Shown here: positions 1 through 9,000 of the stretch, piece after piece | Position numbering within the stretch: position 1 is the stretch's first letter | How the letters are laid out: every line of letters begins with the position of its first letter | Assembly (NCBI GenBank): GCA_035345935.1 | Contig: DAORDK010000045.1 | Span: 1 to 25,865, forward strand | Origin: SSSZ01 sp035345935 | GTDB lineage: Bacteria > Pseudomonadota > Gammaproteobacteria > Burkholderiales > Rhodocyclaceae | DNA length: 25,865 nucleotides | Reading direction: 5' to 3' | Notes under the pieces: generated by a model | Seen by the model: only the letters and a program-made list of their open reading frames with translations | What the model was told of the DNA's origin: nothing | Database searches by the model: none | Translations under genes and position numbers: made by a program

Positions 1-1
1 C

Positions 2-1084
2 CTCGCCATCACCGACGACACCCGCATCCGCGCCGCCCTGCCGGGCATCCAGTACGCTCTAGCCAAGGGCGCCGCCGTGATGGTCACCTCCCACCTGGGC
101 CGCCCCACCGAGGGCGAGTTCAAGGCCGAGGACTCCCTCGCCCCCGTCGCCAAGCGCATGGCCGAACTGCTGGGCAAGGAAGTGCGCCTGGTGCAGAACT
201 GGGTCGATGGCGGCTTCGAGGTGAAGCCGGGCGAAGTGGTGATGCTCGAGAATTCCCGCTGCAACAAGGGCGAGAAGAAATCCAACGACGAGCTCTCCCA
301 GAAGATGGCCGCCCTGTGCGACGTCTGGGTCCATGATGCCTTCGGCACCGCCCACCGCGCCGAGGCCACCACCTACGGCATGGGCAAGTACGCCAAGATC
401 GCCTGCGCCGGTCCCTGCGTCGCCTCCGAACTGGAAGCCCTGACCAAGGCCCTGGCCCAGCCGGCCCGGCCCCTGGTGGCCATCGTCGGCGGCTCCAAGG
501 TATCCACCAAGCTCACCGTCCTCGAATCCCTCTCTGCCAAGGTGGACCAGCTGGTGGTCGGCGGCGGCATCGCCAACACCTTCCTTCTGGCCAGCGGCAA
601 GAAGATCGGCAAGTCCTTGGCCGAGCATGATCTGGTCGATCAGGCCCAGGCCATCCTGGCCAAGGTCAAGGTACCGCTGCCCACGGATGTGGTCGTCGCC
701 AAGGAGTTTTCCGCCACCGCCCCGGCCACCATCAAGTCCATCGACGACGTCGCCGACGACGACCTGATCCTGGACATCGGCCCCGACTCCGCCAAAGCCC
801 TTGCCGCCATCGTCGCCAATGCCGGCACCGTGGTGTGGAACGGCCCGGTCGGCGTCTTCGAGATGGAAGCCTTCGCCAACGGCACCAGGGTCCTGGCCGA
901 CGCCATCGCCACTTCCAAGGCGTTTTCGCTCGCCGGTGGCGGCGACACGGTCTCCGCCATCAACGTCTTCAAGATCCACGACAAGGTCGGCTACATCTCC
1001 ACCGCCGGCGGCGCCTTCCTGGAATTCCTCGAAGGCAAGACCCTGCCGGCGGTGGAAATTCTGGCCCAACGCGCCCAGAACTGA
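2..1084 (+). CDS. pgk: Phosphoglycerate kinase (5' end outside window)
   Basis: Phosphoglycerate kinase, cytosolic, interconverts 1,3-bisphosphoglycerate + ADP and 3-phosphoglycerate + ATP in glycolysis and the Calvin cycle. The frame is already open at base 2 and reads ITDDTRIRAALPGI, the conserved N-terminal substrate-binding segment, so roughly the first 25-30 codons lie upstream. The ATG at 77 is internal. Visible family motifs are TSHLGRP (phosphoglycerate-binding), VHDAFGTAHR, the PLVAIVGGSKVSTK hinge/nucleotide segment, VVGGGIANTF, VVWNGPVGVFE and a C-terminal glycine-rich loop, here STAGGAF rather than the commoner STGGGA. It is the first gene of a same-strand run with a DUF4349 lipoprotein, pyk and fba; the next ATG is 6 nt after its stop, so co-transcription is likely. 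Identity is certain; only the start is unseen. Confidence 0.97.
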   Translation, partial: LAITDDTRIRAALPGIQYALAKGAAVMVTSHLGRPTEGEFKAEDSLAPVAKRMAELLGKEVRLVQNWVDGGFEVKPGEVVMLENSRCNKGEKKSNDELSQKMAALCDVWVHDAFGTAHRAEATTYGMGKYAKIACAGPCVASELEALTKALAQPARPLVAIVGGSKVSTKLTVLESLSAKVDQLVVGGGIANTFLLASGKKIGKSLAEHDLVDQAQAILAKVKVPLPTDVVVAKEFSATAPATIKSIDDVADDDLILDIGPDSAKALAAIVANAGTVVWNGPVGVFEMEAFANGTRVLADAIATSKAFSLAGGGDTVSAINVFKIHDKVGYISTAGGAFLEFLEGKTLPAVEILAQRAQN

Positions 1085-1090
1085 TCGCCG

Positions 1091-2011
1091 ATGCTTCGCC
1101 GCCTCCGGCAGACCGCTTGCTTGCGCCCGTTTTCGGCGGGAGTCGGTCTGCTGGTGATCGTGGCGCTCGCGGCAGGCTGCGACAGGAAGGATGAGCGCTT
1201 CGCCGCGCAACCCGAGGCCGCCCCGGCGGTCGCTGCGGCGGTCCTGGCACAGCCGCCCGCCCAGGCGCGCAAGATCGATGCCGCCAACGCGTCTGAACCC
1301 GGTGACGCCCGGCGGCTGATCGCCTATCGCCACTTTCTGATCCTCGAATTGAGCCGGGACGCCGTCGCACCGGCGCTACAGGCCAGCCAGGGCCGCTGCG
1401 CTCAGTTGGGAACGACGGCCTGCCAGATCGTCTCCGCGTCCCTGGTGGCGCCGACCAACGGTGCGCCGCCCCATGCGTCCCTGCAACTGCGCATCGCCCC
1501 CGACCAGTACGATGCCTTCCGCCAAGCCGCCCAACAGGGCGCCGACCTGATCGGCGACCGCACCGAAGCGGAAGACAAGACCGATACGGTCATCGACGTG
1601 GAAGCGCAGCTGCGCAACAAGTCCGCCTTGCGCGATCGCCTGCGCCAACTCGTCCAGTCCCAGGGCGCCAAGGTCGCCGACCTGGTCGAAATAGAGCGGC
1701 AATTGGCCAACGTCCAGGCGGAGCTGGATTCCCTGGCCGGCCAGCGCAAATCCCTCGCCCTGGAAACCGAGAAGGTATTCGTCGCCATCGATTTCCAGGC
1801 CCGCCCGGAGCTGGGCACGCCCGGATTCTTCTCACCCATCGGCCGGGCTTTCGGCAATATGGGAACGGTGTTCTCGGAGAGCCTCGCCGCCCTGATCACC
1901 TTCGTCGCCGCCGTGCTGCCCTGGGCCGTCGTCGCTCTCATTCCCCTTTGGGGCCTGCGGCGGGCCTGGCGCCGCTGGCGCTCGACTCGCAACCCCTCCG
2001 GAGCCCGATGA
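1091..2011 (+). CDS. DUF4349-family lipoprotein with C-terminal membrane anchor
   Basis: A 306-residue DUF4349-type protein of unknown function. The N-terminus is basic, then hydrophobic (about residues 17-29), ending in the lipobox LAAGC with the candidate lipidated cysteine at C30. Residues about 70-240 match the DUF4349 pattern: a strand-rich half (RHFLILELSRD), a segment resembling SLQLRIAPDQYDAF, an acidic link (DRTEAEDKTD), then a charged helical coiled coil about 168-215 (DLVEIERQLANVQAELD) leading into KVFVAIDFQ. A strong hydrophobic helix about 262-284 followed by the basic tail WGLRRAWRRW suggests a second, inner-membrane anchor with the domain in the periplasm. The start has no clear Shine-Dalgarno, but lies 6 nt after pgk; its TGA overlaps the pyk ATG (ATGA). 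Its placement among glycolytic genes is odd. Family call is by eye; function unknown. Confidence 0.8.
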   Translation: MLRRLRQTACLRPFSAGVGLLVIVALAAGCDRKDERFAAQPEAAPAVAAAVLAQPPAQARKIDAANASEPGDARRLIAYRHFLILELSRDAVAPALQASQGRCAQLGTTACQIVSASLVAPTNGAPPHASLQLRIAPDQYDAFRQAAQQGADLIGDRTEAEDKTDTVIDVEAQLRNKSALRDRLRQLVQSQGAKVADLVEIERQLANVQAELDSLAGQRKSLALETEKVFVAIDFQARPELGTPGFFSPIGRAFGNMGTVFSESLAALITFVAAVLPWAVVALIPLWGLRRAWRRWRSTRNPSGAR

Positions 2012-3447
2012 TCGTGCAGCGTTCCACAAAAATAGTCGCCACCCTGGGCCCCGCATCCAGCGAAGAAGCCGTACTACGCCGCATGGTCCTGGCCGGGGTC
2101 GATATCGTCCGCCTCAACTTTTCTCACGGCACTGCCGAGGATCACGCGGCCCGGGTCAGGTTGTTGCGCGCCATCACCAAGGACACCGGCCGCACCGTTG
2201 GCATCATGGCCGATCTGCAGGGACCCAAAATCCGCGTCGGCAAGTTCGAGCACGGCAAGGTGGAGCTGGTTGCCGGTGCCCCCTTCATCCTCGACGTGGC
2301 CTGCAAGCTGGGCAACGCCGAGCGGGTCGGCCTCGATTATCCGGAGTTGATCGACGACGTCGAGCCCGGCGTCGTCCTGCTCCTCGACGACGGGCGCATC
2401 GTGCTCGACATCGTCGCCGTGCACAGTCAGGAGATCGTCACCACCGTCCGTGTCGGGGGAGTGCTCTCCAACAACAAGGGCATCAACCGCCAGGGCGGCG
2501 GCCTCACGGCCCCGGCCCTGACCAGCAAGGACCGCCAGGATATCCGCACGGCCGCCGAGTTGGGCGTCGATTTTGTCGCCGTCTCCTTCCCCAAGCACGG
2601 GGACGACATGCGCCAGGCGCGCAAACTCCTGACCCGCGCCGGATCCAGCGCGCTGCTCGTCGCCAAGATCGAGCGGGCCGAAGCCATCAACGCGCTACCC
2701 GACATCTGCGACGCCTCCGATGCTCTTATGGTGGCCCGCGGCGACCTGGCGGTCGAAGTCGGCGATGCCGCCGTCCCCGCCCTGCAGAAGAAGATCATCC
2801 GCACCGCCCGGGAACACAACAGGCTGGCCATCACCGCCACCCAGATGATGGAGTCGATGATCACCAGCCCGGTGCCCACCCGGGCCGAGGTTTCCGACGT
2901 GGCCAATGCCGTGCTGGACGGCACCGACGCCGTGATGCTCTCAGCCGAAACCGCCTCGGGCAAATACCCGGTCGAGACCATCGAATCCATGGCGCGCATC
3001 TGCCTGGAGGCCGAGAAATCCGCCGAAGTCACCCTCGACAACGATTTCCTCGACCGCATCTTCACCCGCATCGACCAGTCCATCGCCATGGCCGCGATCT
3101 GGACGGCCCATCATCTCAAAGTGAAGGCCATCGCCGCCCTCACCCAGTCCGGCTCTACCGCCCTCTGGATGAGCCGGCTCAACTCCGGCGTCCCCATTTA
3201 CGCCCTCACCCCGGAAGTCAGCTCGCGCTACAAGATGAGCCTCTACCGGGACGTCTTTCCCCTGCTCATGAAGCAGAAACACGTCGACCGCGACCGCCTG
3301 CTCTGGGAGGCCGAGCAACTGCTCATCGAGCAGGGCGTGGTCGAGGCGGGCGACCTCATCGTGCTGACCATCGGCGAGCCCATCGGCTCCTCCGGCGGCA
3401 CCAACACCATGAAAATCGTCCGCGTCGGCGAACATCCAAAACCCTGA
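2008..3447 (+). CDS. pyk: Pyruvate kinase
   Basis: Pyruvate kinase, 479 residues from this start, converts phosphoenolpyruvate + ADP to pyruvate + ATP. It begins MIVQRSTKIVATLGPAS, the standard N-terminus of the family, and carries RLNFSHG, IMADLQGPKIR, the insert B domain around residues 70-165, the VAKIERAEAI active-site lysine/acid region, VARGDLAVE, ITATQMMESM and DVANAVLDGTDAVMLSAETA, followed by the C-terminal effector domain. The frame stays open upstream to 1948, but that part overlaps the DUF4349 gene. The ATG at 2008 has a GGAG four to seven bases upstream and overlaps the preceding stop as ATGA, so it is preferred and implies translational coupling. fba starts 28 nt downstream with its own ribosome-binding site. 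Confidence 0.96.
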   Translation: MIVQRSTKIVATLGPASSEEAVLRRMVLAGVDIVRLNFSHGTAEDHAARVRLLRAITKDTGRTVGIMADLQGPKIRVGKFEHGKVELVAGAPFILDVACKLGNAERVGLDYPELIDDVEPGVVLLLDDGRIVLDIVAVHSQEIVTTVRVGGVLSNNKGINRQGGGLTAPALTSKDRQDIRTAAELGVDFVAVSFPKHGDDMRQARKLLTRAGSSALLVAKIERAEAINALPDICDASDALMVARGDLAVEVGDAAVPALQKKIIRTAREHNRLAITATQMMESMITSPVPTRAEVSDVANAVLDGTDAVMLSAETASGKYPVETIESMARICLEAEKSAEVTLDNDFLDRIFTRIDQSIAMAAIWTAHHLKVKAIAALTQSGSTALWMSRLNSGVPIYALTPEVSSRYKMSLYRDVFPLLMKQKHVDRDRLLWEAEQLLIEQGVVEAGDLIVLTIGEPIGSSGGTNTMKIVRVGEHPKP

Positions 3448-3475
3448 ACCCTTGATTCATCCTTAGGAGACCACC

Positions 3476-4540
3476 ATGCCCCTCGTTTCCATGCGCCAAC
3501 TGCTGGACCACGCCGCCGAAAACGGTTACGGCCTGCCCGCCTTCAACGTCAACAACATGGAGCAGGTCTGGGCCATCATGGAGGCCGCCAATCAGCTCGA
3601 CGCCCCCGTGATCATGCAGGCCTCCGCCGGAGCCCGCAAATACGCCGGCGAGCCCTTCCTGCGCCACCAGATCCTGGCCGCCCTCGAAGCCTACCCCCAC
3701 ATCCCCATCGTCATGCACCAGGACCATGGCCAGAGCCCGGCCGTCTGCATGGCCGCCATCAAGTCCGGCTTCACGTCGGTGATGATGGACGGCTCGCTGC
3801 AGGCCGACGGCAAGACCGTCGCCTCCTACGAATACAACGTCGACGTCTCCAAAAAGGTGGTCGAATTCGCCCATTCGATCGGCGTGTCCGTCGAGGCGGA
3901 ACTGGGCGTCCTCGGTTCTCTGGAGACCATGAAGGGGGACAAGGAAGACGGCCACGGCGCCGAAGGCACCATGACCCGCGAGCAACTCCTCACTGACGTC
4001 GAGCAGGCCGCCGACTTCGTCAAGCAGACCCAGTGCGACGCCCTCGCCATCGCCATCGGCACCAGCCACGGCGCCTACAAATTCACCAAGAAGCCCACCG
4101 GCGACATCCTGGCCATCGACCGCATCGCCGAAATCCACGCCCGGCTGCCCAACACCCACCTGGTGATGCACGGCTCCTCCTCCGTGCCGCAGGAACTGCT
4201 GGCCGAAATCCGCGAATTCGGTGGCGACATGAAGGAAACCTACGGCGTTCCGGTCGAGGAAATCGTCCGCGGCATCCAGCACGGGGTACGCAAGGTGAAT
4301 ATCGATACCGACATCCGCCTGGCCATGACCGGCGCCATCCGCCGCTACTTCGTCGAGAACCCCTCCAAGTTCGATATTCGCGATTACCTGAAACCCGCCC
4401 GGGAAGCCGCCAAGAAGATTTGCCTGGCCCGCTACGAAGCCTTCGGCTGCGCCGGTCGCGCCAGTCAGATCAAGGTCATTCCCCTGGAAAAGATGGCTGA
4501 GCGCTACGCCAAGGGCGAGTTGAACCAGATCGTCAAATAA
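3476..4540 (+). CDS. fba: Fructose-1,6-bisphosphate aldolase, class II (Calvin-type subfamily)
   Basis: Zinc-dependent class II aldolase of 354 residues, cleaving or forming fructose-1,6-bisphosphate (and, in this subfamily, often sedoheptulose-1,7-bisphosphate). The N-terminus MPLVSMRQLLDHAAENGY, the DHGQSP zinc/catalytic segment (D83, H84), the EAELGVLGS block, GTSHGAYKF, VMHGSSSVP and VRKVNIDTDIRLA are all present. Length and sequence resemble the CbbA/Calvin-cycle type (about 345-355 residues) rather than the E. coli FbaA type; this assignment is from memory of the family. A good ribosome-binding site (TAGGAGACC) precedes the ATG. It ends the pgk-pyk-fba run: a strong hairpin terminator follows 13 nt after the stop. 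Class II enzyme identity is very secure; sugar preference is inferred. Confidence 0.96.
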   Translation: MPLVSMRQLLDHAAENGYGLPAFNVNNMEQVWAIMEAANQLDAPVIMQASAGARKYAGEPFLRHQILAALEAYPHIPIVMHQDHGQSPAVCMAAIKSGFTSVMMDGSLQADGKTVASYEYNVDVSKKVVEFAHSIGVSVEAELGVLGSLETMKGDKEDGHGAEGTMTREQLLTDVEQAADFVKQTQCDALAIAIGTSHGAYKFTKKPTGDILAIDRIAEIHARLPNTHLVMHGSSSVPQELLAEIREFGGDMKETYGVPVEEIVRGIQHGVRKVNIDTDIRLAMTGAIRRYFVENPSKFDIRDYLKPAREAAKKICLARYEAFGCAGRASQIKVIPLEKMAERYAKGELNQIVK

Positions 4541-4553
4541 TCGATTCGACCAG

Positions 4554-4588
4554 AAGCAAACGGCCGCCCCCGGGCGGCCGTTTGCTTT
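4554..4588 (+). terminator. Perfect 16-bp inverted repeat, probable bidirectional terminator after fba
   Basis: Left arm AAGCAAACGGCCGCCC at 4554-4569 and right arm GGGCGGCCGTTTGCTT at 4572-4587 are exact reverse complements separated by two bases, so the real loop must open to at least four. The hairpin is GC-rich at the core, with A-rich left and T-rich right flanks (TTTGCTTT), as in a Rho-independent terminator. It separates the glycolytic block from the DUF3422 gene and its own -10 box. Confidence 0.85.
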
Positions 4589-4628
4589 GCGCGAGTGGCC
4601 CTGCCATCTGGTCGTCACCGACGCCACG

Positions 4629-4634
4629 TATAAT
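4629..4634 (+). promoter_or_regulatory. Candidate -10 box (TATAAT) for the DUF3422 gene
   Basis: An exact TATAAT lies 24 bases before the ATG at 4659 and downstream of the fba terminator, giving a predicted leader of about 18 nt. No good -35 hexamer is visible 16-18 bases upstream, so this may be weak or activator-dependent. Position is the main support. Confidence 0.45.
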
Positions 4635-4658
4635 CGACCGACAACCCCGGGACGAGCC

Positions 4659-5948
4659 ATGAACTTCACCCAGCACCCCCTCCGCCAGCGCCTCAACGAC
4701 GAGGTCCATGCCCGCCCGCCGGTGCCCCTGGAAGCCCCGATGCTGGTCAGCTTCCTGGCCATCCTGCACGACGAAGCGCGTCCTGACGGGGACCGCGCCC
4801 ATCTCGGCCTCCTATACGAGCGTCTCGGCCGGCCCGTGGAACCGAGTGCCGAAGCCACTCACCTGCTCATCGAAGGCAAGACCTTCCTGCTCAAGTGGGA
4901 GCGCCATGGCGAGTTTTCGACCTACACCTTCTTCGCCAATCCCCATCAACCTCCCGGCACCGGCGAACATGCTCTCGCCTTCGCCCCTGCCGACTGGGTC
5001 GAAGCGATTCCCGGCCAATTGTTGGCGGCCACCCATCTCGAGCTCCTGGGAAGCCCGGAAGTGGACCCCAGGCAATTGATGGATGCCCTGACCGCCCCCG
5101 GGGAGACCGTCGTCGCCTCGCGGATCGCCGGGTCCGCCGCCTGGGTATTCACCGATTTTCGCATCCACAACGGTTTCTCCCGTTTCATCGTGGTCAATGA
5201 AAGCCTCGACCGGCTGCGGGCCGGTCGTACCGTCCAGCGTCTCCTGGAAGTCGAGATCTATCGCATCATGGCGCTGCTCGCCTTTCCCGTCGCCAAGGGT
5301 GTCGGACGATTGCTCAACCGCGCCGAACAGGAACTGGCCGACCTCATCGACCGCATGGGCTCCGCCCGCTCGCCCGAGGACGAAAGAGCCGTCCTCAACG
5401 ACCTGACCCGGCTCGCCGCCGAGGTCGAGCACTCGGTAGCCAGCACCAATTACCGTTTCGGGGCCGCCGCCGCCTATTACCGGCTGGTCCAGCAGCGGGT
5501 CGGCGAACTGAAGGAAAGCCACGTTTCCGGCATGCCCACGATTCGCGGCTTCATGGAACGCCGCCTGGCTCCTGCGCTGAACACCTGTAACGCCATAGCC
5601 GGACGCCAGGAAGATCTCTCCGCCCGTATCGCCCGCACCAGCCAGCTGCTGCGTACCCGGGTGGACATCGAACTGGAGCGCCAGAACCAGGAAGTGCTCT
5701 CCCAGATGAACCGCCGAGCCAAATTGCAGTTGCGCCTGCAGGAAACCGTCGAGGGCCTCTCCGTGGTCGTCCTCACCTACTACGGTTCACAGCTCGTCCA
5801 ATATCTCGCCAAGGGCACGAAAGATTTGCACCACTGGAACACCGACGTGATCACCGCCGTTTCGATTCCGATCATCGCCGGCCTGGTGGCCTGGGGCACG
5901 CATCGCATGCGCAAAAAGCTGGCGGCGGAAGAGGAGGCACCCCACTGA
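4659..5948 (+). CDS. DUF3422 family protein (putative membrane-anchored)
   Basis: A 429-residue protein of the DUF3422 family, known mainly from proteobacteria and of unknown function. It opens with MNFTQHPLRQRLNDEVHARP, the family's recognisable start. Then follow a mixed alpha/beta half (YTFFANPHQPPGTGEHALAF; VASRIAGSAAWVFTDFRIHN), a long charged helical stretch about residues 195-360 (DRLRAGRTVQRLLEVEIYRI through RVDIELERQNQEVLSQM), and a C-terminal region with two hydrophobic segments about 370-390 and 405-420 ending in RMRKKLAAEE. The shape suggests a cytosolic domain on a C-terminal membrane hairpin (inference). The frame extends upstream to 4587 but would run through the fba terminator; ATG 4659 with GGGACGAG upstream is chosen. 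It stands alone between a terminator and a convergent gene. Confidence 0.85.
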   Translation: MNFTQHPLRQRLNDEVHARPPVPLEAPMLVSFLAILHDEARPDGDRAHLGLLYERLGRPVEPSAEATHLLIEGKTFLLKWERHGEFSTYTFFANPHQPPGTGEHALAFAPADWVEAIPGQLLAATHLELLGSPEVDPRQLMDALTAPGETVVASRIAGSAAWVFTDFRIHNGFSRFIVVNESLDRLRAGRTVQRLLEVEIYRIMALLAFPVAKGVGRLLNRAEQELADLIDRMGSARSPEDERAVLNDLTRLAAEVEHSVASTNYRFGAAAAYYRLVQQRVGELKESHVSGMPTIRGFMERRLAPALNTCNAIAGRQEDLSARIARTSQLLRTRVDIELERQNQEVLSQMNRRAKLQLRLQETVEGLSVVVLTYYGSQLVQYLAKGTKDLHHWNTDVITAVSIPIIAGLVAWGTHRMRKKLAAEEEAPH

Positions 5949-5961
5949 CACGCGGGGTGCC
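5936..5961 (+). other. Hairpin straddling the DUF3422 stop codon
   Basis: GGCACCCC at 5936-5943 pairs exactly with GGGGTGCC at 5954-5961 around a 10-base loop that contains the stop codon. No U-run follows, so it is not a classical intrinsic terminator, but it sits in the 83-bp convergent gap (5949-6031) where a transcript-end structure would be expected. No better terminator is visible there for either gene. Confidence 0.4.
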
Positions 5962-6031
5962 GGCATTCAGGAACCCGGAGACGCGCTGCGGGCACGGCCA
6001 GGTGGCCAACCTTGAGTTTGTTGAGAGACCA

Positions 6032-9000
6032 TCACATCAATGCTTCAAATTGCGTCAAAGGCATCGGCCGGTGGAACATGAACCCCTGAAAGGCGCAACA
6101 TCCGTGGACCTCAAGAAATCCGCGCTGAGCTTCGGTTTCGACGCCTTCGGCCAGAACCTCCATCGCCAGGGCCTGGCCCATGGTGATGATGGTCCTTGTA
6201 ATGGTTTCATCGCTGTGTTTTCCCGGGACGTTGTGGACGAACGAGCGATCGATCTTGAGCTGGCTCAAGGGCAGCCTCGCCAGGTAGGACAGCGATGAAT
6301 ATCCCGTACCGAAGTCGTCGATCGACAATCCGACACCCAATTTCCTGATGGCGTCCATCTTCTCGATGGTGTCCTCAATGTCCTCCAGCACCGCGCTTTC
6401 GGTGAGTTCGAATTTCAATCGGGTCGCGTCGGCACCACTCGTCTCCAGGATCCGCGTCACCTGCGGTACGAAATCCGTTTGCCGGAACTGTCGCGAACTG
6501 ACATTGACCGCGAGGCGCAAGTCTCGCAGTGCGGGGACCAGCGCCCAGGTCCTCAACTGGCCACACGCCGTTTCGATGACCCAATAGCCGAGGGGAACGA
6601 TCACGCCTGTGTCCTCCGCCAGGGGGATGAATTCGTCCGGCGCCACAAGCCCCCGACCTGCATGCTGCCAACGTAACAGGACTTCGGCGCCAATAATCCG
6701 GCGTTCAGCGTCGACCTGGGGTTGGTAATAGAGAAGGAACTGGTGCAAGTCGAGGGCTCGGCGAAGTTCCTGCTCCAGGGCGCTGCGCCGATCCAAGGCG
6801 GCTTGCATTGCCGGATCGAAGAAACGCATGGTGTTACGACCCTTGCTCTTGGCTTCGTAGAGCGCCAAGTCGGCTTGTTTGAACACCTCTTCCACCGAAT
6901 TTCCACCACCCAGGAGCGTGACTCCGATACTCAGACGGCAATGATATTCCGAGCCCTTCAGATTGAACGGCTGTTCGATGACCTGCCGTAGCTTGTCGCC
7001 AACCTGCTGGGCGAGGGCGCCGACGATTTCCTTCTCTCCCGCCAGTTCCTCAATCAAGACGACAAACTCGTCACCCCCCAGGCGAGCGACGGTATCGAAT
7101 TCCCGCACCACCGACCGCAGTCGCTGGGCCACCTCAGCCAGCAGGAGATCGCCGACATCATGGCCGCGGGTATCGTTCAGTATCTTGAAATTATCCAGGT
7201 CGAGCAGGTAGAGGGCGCCAAAATCCCCGCCCCGCGCCTTGGCGGCAATGGCGTGCCCCAGGCGCTCCTGAAGCAGGCGGCGATTGGGCAGGTGGGTCAG
7301 GGGATCGTAGTAGGCCAGGCGGTGAATTTCCGCTTCCGCTTCCTTATTGACGGTGATATCCGAAAAACTCCCGACGTAGTGGGTGACTTCGCCCTTTGGC
7401 GTCCGGACGGCCGTAATGGTCAACAACTCGGCGTAGATCTGGCCGTTCTTGCGCTTGTTCCAGATTTCTCCCTGCCAATACCCCTGGTCCCGTACCGAAG
7501 ACCACAATTTTTCGAAGAAACGGCGATCCTGCTTGCCCGAATTCAGCAGGGCGGGGGTCTTGCCGATGGCCTCCTCGGGCGTATAACCGGTCAAGCGGGT
7601 AAACGCCGGATTGACCCGCAGAATCACCCCTTGCGGATCGGTGATGAGCATGCCGTTCTGGGATTCGAAGGCAACCGAGGCAATACGCATCTCGTCTTCG
7701 ATGTGCTTCCGCGCGGTTATGTCGCGCAGGGCGGTAATGCGGATCAGGCGCCCGGCATAATCGAGCATCTGGCTTCGGGCCTCGACCTGGACCAAGTGCC
7801 CATCCTTGTGCAAGACAGCAAACTGGATGATGCCTTCCCCACCCCGAAAAGCCTGCTCAAGCACTCGTTCCCGATCGGGCTGATGAATCAGCCGTTCGAC
7901 CGGCAGCTGTTGCATTTCTTCGCGCGTGTAACCGAGCAGCTCGAAGAGCTGGTCGTTGCCATCGACGAACCGCCCCGCCTCGCTGATCGAGATTCCCTCG
8001 AAGGTTGCCGCAGCGAGCATGCGAAATCGGGCTTCGCGGTCGGCGATTACCTGGGCGGCGCGTTTTCGTTCGGTGATATCAACAACGGACCACAAGGATT
8101 CGCCGTTTTCTCGATCGAGCTGCGCGCCGCTCACGTCAACCCAGATGGCTGCCCCGTCCTCGCGAATGAGTTCAATCTGGGTCCGAAAGATTCCGCCAGC
8201 CTCGATCACCGGATAGGCGGCGGCCCCCAGCTCCCGGTAGGCGTTCTCGCTCGGATAGGTCTGCCGCGTCGGAACCCCGTTCAACTGCCCCGATCCGTAA
8301 CCCAGAAGTTTCTCGAAGGCAGGATTGGCCCATACGATGGTGCGATTCTTGACGGTGACGATTCCGACTAGCTCATTGTCGAGAATAGCTCTCTGTTCTG
8401 CCAGATGGCGTTCCAATCGTCGCTGAACGCGCTTGCGCTCGGTAATGTCGGTGGCAATGCCGCAGATCGCGTAGGTCTCTCCGCCAGGATTCCTCAAAGG
8501 GAATTTGAGCACCAGGTAAGTGTGCAGCCCGTCGTCCTGCGGAACAACCTCCTCAAACTCCAAGGCTTTCCCCGCCCTGAACACGTCCTGGTCGGCAGCA
8601 CGCACCGCGTCGGCGACGTCTGGGGGAAAGAGATCGTAGTCCGTGCGGCCGAGCAAAGCCTCATTACTGACATGGAACAGGTCGGTGAAGCGCTTGTTGA
8701 TCCGCAAATAGCGACCGTCCAGTCCTTTGACGAAGACCACGGCCGACGTGTTGTCGATGATCGAGCGCAGGAGGTACTCGCTCTGCTGCAACTCCCTTTC
8801 TGCCGCCTTGAGTTCGTCGATATTGGTGGCGATTCCGAGGACGTGATCACAGTGCGCCGAATCCAGGAACAAGGGCGTCTTCACCGTGCTGTACCAGTGC
8901 ACCGATCCATCGGAATAGGTCACCGGTTCAGCGACAATCAACTTGCTTTGGCGCGAATCCATGACCTCGCGGTCATCGCGAAGAAAGGCCTCTATTTCTT

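Noticed and set aside
59..1333. Minus-strand frame of 424 codons across pgk
   Set aside because: It is antisense to an unmistakable phosphoglycerate kinase, has glycine- and aspartate-rich low-complexity content typical of GC-rich shadow frames, and has no ribosome-binding site or family match.
3356..4858. Minus-strand frame of 500 codons across fba
   Set aside because: It is antisense to fba and runs through the fba terminator and the start of the DUF3422 gene; composition is that of a shadow frame.
7160..8371. Plus-strand frame of 403 codons inside the PAS-GGDEF-EAL gene
   Set aside because: Antisense to conserved PAS and GGDEF motifs, with no start signal or family resemblance.
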